Shown piece by piece: positions 5,755-12,478 of a stretch of DNA of 15,186 bases. How positions within the stretch are numbered: position 1 is the first letter of the stretch; every line of letters starts with the position of its first letter. Both the position numbers and the translations under genes were made by a program. The notes below the pieces were generated by a model. That model searched no databases, had not been told where the DNA came from, and saw only the letters and a program-made list of their open reading frames with translations. This stretch comes from Alphaproteobacteria bacterium. Lineage in GTDB: Bacteria; Pseudomonadota; Alphaproteobacteria; UBA11222. Where the stretch lies: the NCBI GenBank assembly GCA_003454415.1, contig DMKG01000227.1, positions 1 to 15,186 of the forward strand, in the 5' to 3' direction.

Positions 5755-7833
5755 ATGCGACAGGCTTGCAGGCTGGCGTGCGGAGGCGCGCTGCTTACCA
5801 CCACGCTGTTTTCGGTTTTCCCGGCAGTAGGGGCGGATATCAAAGAATCCAGGAAAGTCACCTCTCTTGATACCGTCATCGTGGTGGCGACAAAAAGCGC
5901 CCACGATGCGTTTGAGGTGCCCGGCATGGCGTCGGTTGTCGATACGTCTGACCCGGGCATTTCACAGGCAACCGACTACAGCGACCTCTTCCAGAACAAT
6001 CCCTGGGTCGATTTTTCAAGCAGCGTGCGCCGCAACGGGCAGACGCCCGCCATGCGCGGATATGATGGCGATGCAATCATCACGCTTTTCGACGGTGTGC
6101 GGCAGAATTTCGATTCTGCGCATGACGGCAAATTCTTCATCGATCCCAGTCTGCTTAAATCCGTCGAGGTGGTGCGCGGCGCGTCTTCGGCGCTTTATGG
6201 CAGCGGCGGCCTGGGCGGGGTTCTGGCTTTCGAAACGAAAGATGCGGCCGACCTCCTGAAGCCCGGTCAGACCACTGGCGCAAGCCTCTCCACGGGCTAT
6301 CAGTCTGTGAACACGGATAAAATGGTTGCGGTTTCGGTATTTGGACGCAATGACGCCTTTGACGCCATCGGCAGCTTCACCTGGCGTGATTCCGGCGATA
6401 TTGAGCTGGGCGGCGACTCTGGCAAGCTTGACGTCGATGACCGTGTGCTTTCCGGCATGGTGAAGCTCGGCTGGTGGGCCACTATGCACAGCGCGTTCCG
6501 TCTGGAATTCCTGGGTTACAGCAATAATTCGGACGAGCCGAACAATCCGCAGAGCGGGCCTTTGTCCGATCCTGACGAACTGTCGGCTAGTTCGCCGGTA
6601 GAGCGCGATCTTCATTCCTACACCACCAAGCTGGGTTATGAATACAGCAATCCATCGAATCCCTGGCTGAATCTCAAGCTGCAGACCTATTGGGTGAATA
6701 CTGACAATCAGGAAAAGGTGCTGGAAAGAACAGGCGTAAATCTTCCAGGAGACAAGATTGCGCGCACACTGGATAGGACTGGCTTCAATGCCGACAACCA
6801 GAGTTTTGTGAATAAAGGTTCCGGCGCCGCGCACACCTTTTCTTATGGTATTGAATATTATCATGAAAGTCAGGATGGTTCCGATAGCCGTAACGGGTCA
6901 GTGGGAGGTATTCCTGACGCCAGCGCAGATTATTTTGGCGCCTATCTGCAGGACGAGTTGAGGCTGAAGAGATTGGCGTTGCCGGGAGAAGTCCTGTTTA
7001 TTCCCGGTATACGCTATGACCGGTACGCCTCCGACAGCGCAGTGCTTTCCAACAAGGACAGCGAGATTTCGCCGAAAATCGGTCTGAGCTACAAGCCAGT
7101 TCCATGGCTGATGGCTTTCGGGAATTATGCGCATGGCTTCCGCGCGCCAAGCATGACGGAAATCTATACCACCGGCGTTCACTTCTCTATCCCCCGGCTC
7201 GGCAATAACGTTTTCGTGCCCAATCCAAACCTTAAACCGGAGACCAACAATACCTATGAGTTCGGTTTCGGCTTCGATTTTCATGATGTGGCCGAAAAAG
7301 GCGATGGCCTCAAATTCAAGGCTTCACGATTCGAGACATCCAGCAAGGATTTCATTGATACGGAGGTTAAATTCACCTTTACGCCATGCTGTGGCACGAC
7401 CACTTCGGTCAACGTTCCGAATGCAAGCCTTCATGGGTACGAAGCCGAGGGCGGCTACGAAAATAGCCGCTTTCTCGCCGGCGTCGCATACGCCTATGTG
7501 ACCGGTAAGAACGATGACACCGGGGTCTATCTCACCAATATCACACCGTCCACCGTCAGCGCCAACCTGGGCCTGAAACTGCCGGAGTGGGACAGTATCG
7601 CCGGGTGGCGCGCCAGATTCGCGGACAAGCTGGATCGGGTGAACGACCCGCAGGCGCGGCGGGACGGTTATGCCACGCACGATATCTACTATGAATATCA
7701 ACCCGCGCGGCTCACCAGTCTGGCGCTAAATATCGGAATCGATAATCTGTTCGACAGGCGTTACGAGCGGGTATTCGCTAACGCTCCGGAGCCGGGACGC
7801 AATTACAAAGTGCAGCTTCGGTACCTATGGTAG
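5755..7833 (+). CDS. hmuR: TonB-dependent haem/haemoglobin outer-membrane receptor
   Basis: This 692-residue outer-membrane receptor should bind haem or haem proteins and pass haem to the periplasm using TonB energy. A signal peptide covers about residues 1-27. A TonB box (DTVIVVAT, residues 39-46) precedes the plug domain, which contains VEVVRGASSALYGSGGLGG, and the rest is a beta-barrel ending in VQLRYLW. Haem-receptor motifs are clear: FRAP at 462-465 and NPNL at 490-493, with His476 between them, the position of the conserved haem-pocket His in HemR-type receptors. His460 just before FRAP is a second candidate. Length is typical for the haemoglobin/transferrin/lactoferrin receptor family. 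The ATG at 5755 has an AAAGGGG ribosome site (5744-5750). Its stop overlaps the tonB start by 7 bases. The barrel ends in Trp rather than the usual Phe. Confidence 0.95.
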   Translation: MRQACRLACGGALLTTTLFSVFPAVGADIKESRKVTSLDTVIVVATKSAHDAFEVPGMASVVDTSDPGISQATDYSDLFQNNPWVDFSSSVRRNGQTPAMRGYDGDAIITLFDGVRQNFDSAHDGKFFIDPSLLKSVEVVRGASSALYGSGGLGGVLAFETKDAADLLKPGQTTGASLSTGYQSVNTDKMVAVSVFGRNDAFDAIGSFTWRDSGDIELGGDSGKLDVDDRVLSGMVKLGWWATMHSAFRLEFLGYSNNSDEPNNPQSGPLSDPDELSASSPVERDLHSYTTKLGYEYSNPSNPWLNLKLQTYWVNTDNQEKVLERTGVNLPGDKIARTLDRTGFNADNQSFVNKGSGAAHTFSYGIEYYHESQDGSDSRNGSVGGIPDASADYFGAYLQDELRLKRLALPGEVLFIPGIRYDRYASDSAVLSNKDSEISPKIGLSYKPVPWLMAFGNYAHGFRAPSMTEIYTTGVHFSIPRLGNNVFVPNPNLKPETNNTYEFGFGFDFHDVAEKGDGLKFKASRFETSSKDFIDTEVKFTFTPCCGTTTSVNVPNASLHGYEAEGGYENSRFLAGVAYAYVTGKNDDTGVYLTNITPSTVSANLGLKLPEWDSIAGWRARFADKLDRVNDPQARRDGYATHDIYYEYQPARLTSLALNIGIDNLFDRRYERVFANAPEPGRNYKVQLRYLW

Positions 7834-8651
7834 CAGATTTAATAAAATTTAACCTCCCCCCGCAGACTGAACCGGCCGGATTTGAGCCGCTGGGCACGAA
7901 TGATAATGGCGCTCAGGATCTTATCCGGCCGGGTCTTTTGGATTGGCGTGTTACGCTTCCGCCTCCCGGCAGGGAATACAGGCCGCTAATCGCATCGGCG
8001 CTGTTTCACGCGCTTGTTTTTGGCTCAGCCACATATGTCTCCAGCATGAAGCCGCCGGAGCCTCCTCGGATCCTTGAAATAAGCCTGATAAGCGAGGCTG
8101 CGCCCGAAAATATACCGCTACCGGGCGCCGCGCCGGCGCCCGTCAAAGCGCCGCCGGTCCCACGGTCAAAGCCCGAGGAAACAAAGCAGAAATCCAAAAC
8201 CAGCCCCGTAAGGCAAACCGCCCAATCGGATGATGTGATCGCTCGCAAAACGGCAAGGAGAGGGGAAGGAAAGAAACAGCAGATTGCGATGGAGGTCCAA
8301 GGCGCGAAAAACTCCTCTTCCGTTACCTCGTTCACCGGAACGGGAGAAACTGGCAGGGATAAACCGATGGTTATCCCCGTGGTGACAAATGCGCAGTACC
8401 GCCATCAATTCCCGCCAGAATATCCGAAGCGGGCGCGCGAGAGGGGGCAGCAGGGAAAGGTCATCCTGCAGGCGCTTGTCGATACGGGCGGCAAAACCAG
8501 GGAAGTGAAAATCGTGAAATCATCCGGGTTTAACCTGCTCGATGAGGCAGCCCTCGTAGCCGTCCGTAAATGGGAGTTCGCGCCAATGCGCCGTGATGGG
8601 AAGATCGTCCTGAGCTGGGTGCAGGTGCCGGTACAATTTTTAATCAACTAA
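7827..8651 (+). CDS. tonB: TonB family energy transducer dedicated to the haem operon
   Basis: The 274-residue protein couples inner-membrane proton motive force to the receptor. It has an unusually long N-terminal cytoplasmic part (~50 residues), then one membrane segment (about 53-72). That segment carries the S-x3-H pair (Ser57, His61) matching the functional Ser/His of E. coli TonB. A Pro- and Lys-rich periplasmic linker follows (about 75-190), then the C-terminal TonB domain (about 191-274) with YPKRARERGQQGKV, the SSGFNLLDEAAL motif and VRKWEFAP. The start codon overlaps the hmuR stop by 7 bases and has no clear ribosome site, so it is probably translated by coupling. No exbB or exbD follows, so the protein must use ExbB/ExbD encoded elsewhere. 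Family assignment is firm; dedication to haem is inferred from position. Confidence 0.93.
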   Translation: MVADLIKFNLPPQTEPAGFEPLGTNDNGAQDLIRPGLLDWRVTLPPPGREYRPLIASALFHALVFGSATYVSSMKPPEPPRILEISLISEAAPENIPLPGAAPAPVKAPPVPRSKPEETKQKSKTSPVRQTAQSDDVIARKTARRGEGKKQQIAMEVQGAKNSSSVTSFTGTGETGRDKPMVIPVVTNAQYRHQFPPEYPKRARERGQQGKVILQALVDTGGKTREVKIVKSSGFNLLDEAALVAVRKWEFAPMRRDGKIVLSWVQVPVQFLIN

Positions 8652-8662
8652 ATGGAGGTTTT

Positions 8663-9751
8663 ATGAATCATACAACTATTGAGCTAGCCCATAAGCCTGG
8701 CGATGAACTGAGGAGACGCCATCAGTTGTTGAAGGCGCAAAAGCCCGATATCCGCCCACGGGACGCTGCAGAAGAATTGGGTGTTTCGGAGGGCGAACTG
8801 CTGGCGTCGCGCATCGGCAATGGGGTGATCCGTTTGCAGGATACTCCGCAGGCGATACTTTCCGCCATTCTGCCCCTGGGTGAAGTCATGGCGCTGACGC
8901 GTAACAACTCTGCTGTGCATGAACGCAATGGCGTGTATGACAATGTCAGTTTTTCAAGTCACGGAAATATGACCATGGGGCTGGCTATTAACCCCGATAT
9001 AGATCTGCGCCTGTTCATGGATCATTGGAAATTCTGCTTCGCGGTTAAGGAGGAAAGCCACAAGCATTCCCGCAAAAGTCTCCAGTTTTTCGATAAGTCC
9101 GGAATGGCGGTGCATAAAATATATCTTACGCCGAAATCGAACGGGAAAGCCTATGATGATCTGGTCGCAAACTTTAAAGCGCCGGGTCAGCCGGGCCATA
9201 TCGAAACGGAAGCCTATACGGCGGAAAATTTTGACCTTCCCGATCATGAAGTGAATTGGCCGGGCTTTCGTCAGGCATGGGAAAGACTGAGAGACACGCA
9301 TGATTTTTATCCCATGCTGCGCAAATTCAGGATTGGGCGCGAACAGGCGTTCCGCAAGATCGGACATAAGTTTGCTTATGAGGTGCGTGGTAACAGCCTG
9401 CAGCACGCTCTTGAGGCGGCGCGCGATCGCGAATGTCCGATCATGGTATTCGTCGGCAACAGGGGCTGCATCCAGATCCATAGCGGTCCCGTAAAAGAGC
9501 TGGCGCAGCATGGGCCCTGGTTTAACGTGCTCGATCAGCGGTTTAATCTGCATGTGCGCGTGGATATGATCGCCTCGTCCTGGGTGACGAAAAAACCCAC
9601 AGATGATGGCGTGGTGACCGCATTGGAGCTGTTTGACAGAAATGGGGAAGTCATCCTGACGCTGTTCGGCATGCGCAAGCCTGGCGTGCCGGAGTTGGTG
9701 GAATGGCGCGGTATCGTGGAGGGGCTCACCCCCCAGGGGGTGCGCCAGTGA
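8663..9751 (+). CDS. hmuS: HmuS/HemS/ChuS family haem-degrading factor
   Basis: This 362-residue cytoplasmic protein belongs to the HemS/ChuS/HmuS family, which binds imported haem and in ChuS and HmuS cleaves its ring to release iron. The family has two similar halves. The N-terminal half shows GEVMALTRNNSAVHERNGVYD and the GLAINPDIDLRLFMDHWKFC segment; the C-terminal half repeats the pattern with CPIMVFVGNRGCIQIHSGPV and GPWFNVLDQRFNLHV. His213 in DTHDFYPMLRK is the likely haem ligand by comparison with the DVHQFF His of ChuS/HemS; this is by eye. Length is typical (~340-365). The ATG at 8663 has a GGAGG site four bases upstream and lies 11 bases after tonB. Its stop overlaps the hmuT start (GTGA). 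Confidence 0.93.
   Translation: MNHTTIELAHKPGDELRRRHQLLKAQKPDIRPRDAAEELGVSEGELLASRIGNGVIRLQDTPQAILSAILPLGEVMALTRNNSAVHERNGVYDNVSFSSHGNMTMGLAINPDIDLRLFMDHWKFCFAVKEESHKHSRKSLQFFDKSGMAVHKIYLTPKSNGKAYDDLVANFKAPGQPGHIETEAYTAENFDLPDHEVNWPGFRQAWERLRDTHDFYPMLRKFRIGREQAFRKIGHKFAYEVRGNSLQHALEAARDRECPIMVFVGNRGCIQIHSGPVKELAQHGPWFNVLDQRFNLHVRVDMIASSWVTKKPTDDGVVTALELFDRNGEVILTLFGMRKPGVPELVEWRGIVEGLTPQGVRQ
9727..9742 (+). promoter_or_regulatory. Hairpin enclosing the hmuT ribosome-binding site
   Basis: CACCCC and GGGGTG form a perfect stem around CCAG. The G-run (AGGGGG, 9735-9740) is also the only good ribosome site for the GTG start of hmuT at 9748. When folded it would hide that site, and ribosomes finishing hmuS would open it. 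This suggests coupled translation of hmuT. Confidence 0.5.
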
Positions 9752-10584
9752 AACGCCTTCTGGCATTCCTGCTGCTTGTGCTTCCCGACGTCTCCTTTGC
9801 GGGCGCGGCGAAGCGCATCGTTTCCATCGGCGGCGCGCAGACGGAAATCATCTATGCGCTCGGCGCGGAAAGCCGCATCGTGGGTGTCGATAGCACGAGT
9901 TATTGGCCGGAAACGGCTAAATTACTTCCACAGGTTGGCTATCAGCGCGCACTATCTGCGGAAGGTATATTGTCGCTGGAGCCGGATCTGGTGATCTTGG
10001 GCGTCGATGCGGGCCCTCCGACAGTTATCGAGCAGTTGAAGCAGGCGAACATACCTTTGCTGGTCCTGCAGGAAGACCACAGCATCGCAAGTGTGAAGCA
10101 GAAAATTGCGGCTATTGCCCGCGCGCTGGGGGAAGTGACAAAAGGCAAGGCGCTGATGAAAAGACTGGACGAGCAGCAGGCGGCGCTTGATCAGGAACTG
10201 AAAGCGCATCCTGCGCCGGCGCGTGTATTGTTTATCATGCAGCATGGCGCTGGTTCAGCGATGGTGGCGGGAACGCATACTGCGGCTGACGCCATTCTTA
10301 AATTGGCGGGAGCCTCCAACGCGGTCACTGCGTACGAAGGCTATAAACCCCTGACGCCGGAAGCGGCCCCGGCGCTGGCGCCTGACATCATTCTGGTGAC
10401 GACGCAAACGCTGGACGAGATAGGCGGAAAAGACTCCGTGCTGAAATTGCCGGGATTGGCGCTGACGCCCGCTGGAAAATCAGGTCGCGTCATCGCAATG
10501 GATACGCTGCTTCTGCTTGGCTTCGGGCCGCGCACAATCGAAGCAGCACGTGAGTTGCATGCGCATCGGATGGAAAAGAAATGA
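9748..10584 (+). CDS. hmuT: Periplasmic haem-binding protein of the haem ABC transporter
   Basis: The product binds haem in the periplasm and delivers it to HmuUV. I chose GTG at 9748, giving 278 residues. It places the ribosome site AGGGGG seven bases upstream and makes the signal peptide (MKRLLAFLLLVLPDVSFA, cut before GAA) start correctly. An in-frame ATG at 9703 would add 15 charged residues in front of it. The mature protein starts with KRIVSIGGAQTEIIYALG, typical of BtuF/FhuD-like binding proteins. It includes VGYQRALSAEGILSLEPDLV, where Tyr65 is the likely haem ligand by analogy with Yersinia HmuT and Shigella ShuT, and SGTHTAAD-like text around His177. The end has GYKPLTPEA and MDTLLLLGFGPRT. 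It overlaps hmuS by 4 bases (GTGA) and hmuU by 4 bases (ATGA). Confidence 0.93.
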   Translation: MKRLLAFLLLVLPDVSFAGAAKRIVSIGGAQTEIIYALGAESRIVGVDSTSYWPETAKLLPQVGYQRALSAEGILSLEPDLVILGVDAGPPTVIEQLKQANIPLLVLQEDHSIASVKQKIAAIARALGEVTKGKALMKRLDEQQAALDQELKAHPAPARVLFIMQHGAGSAMVAGTHTAADAILKLAGASNAVTAYEGYKPLTPEAAPALAPDIILVTTQTLDEIGGKDSVLKLPGLALTPAGKSGRVIAMDTLLLLGFGPRTIEAARELHAHRMEKK

Positions 10585-11621
10585 CCGCGGCTGCAGAAAC
10601 CACCGAGAGTTTTTCCCTTCGGGTTATCCCCCTGCCGGTGGCGCTTCCGGCCCTTGCCTTTCTGCTGGTTTCAATTTTCATTCTTGCCGTTTCCATGGGC
10701 GCGGTGAAGATACCTGTTTCGGAGGTGCTCTCGTTTTCGCTTTCCGATCAGGAGCGGGCCATCCTGCTTGATATTCGCCTGCCACGCGTTTTACTGGCTG
10801 GCATTGTCGGCGCAGGACTGGCGGTCGCGGGATGCACCCTGCAGGGAATATTCCGTAATCCGCTCGCTGATCCGAGTCTGATCGGTATTTCGAGCGGCGC
10901 CGCGTTGGCGGCTGCCGCGGTTATCGTTCTGGCTGGACCTATCAGCGGCTATATCGGCATTTACGCTCTCTCGGTTGCCGCATTCATTGGGGGGATTGCG
11001 GCATGCTGGGTGATCTTTCTCTGCGCAGGCTTTTCCGGCAACCTGTCGGTCGCCATCATGTTGCTTGCCGGTATAGCGCTCACCGCCATTGCGGAAGGCG
11101 CCACCGGCTTCCTTTCTTATCTGAGTACGGATCAGCAGTTGCGCACGCTTACTTTCTGGCGCATGGGAAGTTTTGGCGGCGCGTTATGGCCTGCCGTGAT
11201 TGTCGCCGCTACCATTGTGCTGCCATGCCTGGGTCTGATGATGAAAGAGGCAGCCGGCTTGAATGTCCTGCTGCTAGGCGACAGCGAAGCATGCTGCCTG
11301 GGCGTGGACAGCGATCGTCTGAAACGTCGCCTTGTCGGCTTTTCCGCGCTGGTTGTCGGCGGGTCGGTGGCGGTAAGCGGAGTGATTGTATTCATAGGCC
11401 TGGTCGTGCCTCACCTGGTGCGCCTGACAATAAGTCCCGATCACCGGCTGCTGATGCCGGCTTCCGCTCTTCTGGGCGCCGGCCTGATGATTGCTGCGGA
11501 TACCGCCGCGCGCACGCTCGCCGCGCCCGCGGAGATCCCCGTGGGTATTTTAACGTCGCTGATCGGGGGGCCTTTCTTCCTTTGGCTTCTGTTGCGTCTA
11601 CAGAGGGAGGGTATTACATGA
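10581..11621 (+). CDS. hmuU: Haem ABC transporter permease, FecCD family
   Basis: This 346-residue inner-membrane permease forms the translocation pathway of the haem importer as a homodimer. Nine to ten hydrophobic segments are visible, starting at about residue 20. FecCD family signatures are DIRLPRVLLAGIVGAGLAVA, then GCTLQGIFRNPLADPSLIG (about 84-102), the VIVFIGLVVPHLVRL segment (about 268-282) that contacts the ATPase, and the closing PAEIPVGILTSLIGGPFFLWL. The start at ATG 10581 overlaps hmuT by 4 bases with a weak GGAAAAG site, and the stop overlaps hmuV by 4 bases. The same fold serves siderophores and vitamin B12, so haem specificity rests on the neighbouring HmuT, HmuS and haem receptor. 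Confidence 0.94.
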   Translation: MTAAAETTESFSLRVIPLPVALPALAFLLVSIFILAVSMGAVKIPVSEVLSFSLSDQERAILLDIRLPRVLLAGIVGAGLAVAGCTLQGIFRNPLADPSLIGISSGAALAAAAVIVLAGPISGYIGIYALSVAAFIGGIAACWVIFLCAGFSGNLSVAIMLLAGIALTAIAEGATGFLSYLSTDQQLRTLTFWRMGSFGGALWPAVIVAATIVLPCLGLMMKEAAGLNVLLLGDSEACCLGVDSDRLKRRLVGFSALVVGGSVAVSGVIVFIGLVVPHLVRLTISPDHRLLMPASALLGAGLMIAADTAARTLAAPAEIPVGILTSLIGGPFFLWLLLRLQREGIT

Positions 11622-12415
11622 TCGAAGCAGCGAAGCTTTGCGTTGTCTTTCGTGACCAGACCATCCTGGATGGCGTGTCGTTTTCTCTGCGTCCTGGCGA
11701 GTTGGTCACTGTTTTGGCGCCTAACGGCGCCGGAAAATCCACGCTGCTTAAATGCCTTGCCGGAACACTGAAACCCCAATGCGGCAGCGTTCAGATCAAC
11801 GCCAGACCGATAGAGGATTACCCCATCAGGGAACTGGCCAGGCGCCGCGCTGTGCTGTCGCAGCACCATGCGGTGCAGTTCCCATTCACCGTGCTGGGGG
11901 TGGCGCGCCTTGGAAGATATCCGCATGACGATCTGCCTGATGCGCGCAATCAGGCCATCGCCGAGGAAGCCTTGCGGAAAACGGAGGTTTGGCACCTGCG
12001 GCACAGGCTGTTCCCGACGCTTTCGGGTGGCGAGCAACAGCGCGTTCAGTTAGCGCGGGTGCTTGCGCAGATATGGGAAACTCCCGGCGCGTTTCTGCTC
12101 CTCGACGAGCCGACCTCGGCGCTTGATCTGAAACATCAGCAGCGGACGCTCGATCTCGCGCGCGAGCTGGCGGAAGACGGCATGGGCGTCCTCTGCATCA
12201 TGCATGACCTGAATCTCGCTGCGCTCTATGCCGACCGCGTCATTCTGATGCAGAATGGCCGTATTGCCGCCACAGGACTTCCAGAGGAGGTGTTGCGCCA
12301 GGATGCGCTGGAAAGCGTATTCGGTATCCGCGCCAATGTTGCTTTGCATCCCCTCAGCGGCAGGCCCAGTATAATGCTGGCCATGGCGCATAGCCGCGCC
12401 GAGTTTTCGGGATGA
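11618..12415 (+). CDS. hmuV: Haem ABC transporter ATP-binding protein
   Basis: The 265-residue ATPase drives haem import through HmuU. All ABC motifs are present: Walker A APNGAGKST (34-42), with Ala where Gly is usual; Q-loop Gln82; signature LSGGEQQR (135-142); Walker B with FLLLDEPTSALD (159-170); and switch His196 in MHDLNLAA. A frame open from 11003 would give a much longer product, but that extension merely overlaps hmuU in another phase. The ATG at 11618 is preferred because it overlaps the hmuU stop in ATGA, follows a GAGGGAGGG ribosome site and gives the normal HmuV length (~255-270). It is the last gene of the operon. No clear terminator was seen in the 63 bases before the convergent gene. 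Confidence 0.95.
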   Translation: MIEAAKLCVVFRDQTILDGVSFSLRPGELVTVLAPNGAGKSTLLKCLAGTLKPQCGSVQINARPIEDYPIRELARRRAVLSQHHAVQFPFTVLGVARLGRYPHDDLPDARNQAIAEEALRKTEVWHLRHRLFPTLSGGEQQRVQLARVLAQIWETPGAFLLLDEPTSALDLKHQQRTLDLARELAEDGMGVLCIMHDLNLAALYADRVILMQNGRIAATGLPEEVLRQDALESVFGIRANVALHPLSGRPSIMLAMAHSRAEFSG

Positions 12416-12478
12416 CCTGCTTCCGATCAGAAGAACCTTAGCGAGAGATTTGATCCGATCGCGGTCTCTGCCCCGGCC

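Noticed and set aside
5569..5904. Minus-strand frame across hemP and the start of hmuR
   Set aside because: It lies antisense to two genes with clear family signatures.
6016..6864. 282-codon minus-strand frame inside hmuR
   Set aside because: Antisense to a receptor gene with plug and barrel motifs; long antisense frames are common in GC-rich genes and no family is visible.
9703..9747. Upstream ATG start for hmuT
   Set aside because: It would put charged residues before the signal peptide; the GTG at 9748 has a ribosome site and the usual stop-start overlap.
8954..9766. 270-codon minus-strand frame inside hmuS
   Set aside because: Antisense shadow of hmuS, with no recognisable motif and no ribosome site.
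11003..11617. 205-codon extension in front of HmuV
   Set aside because: It overlaps hmuU in a different phase, has no ABC-protein sequence, and the ATG at 11618 gives the normal family length.
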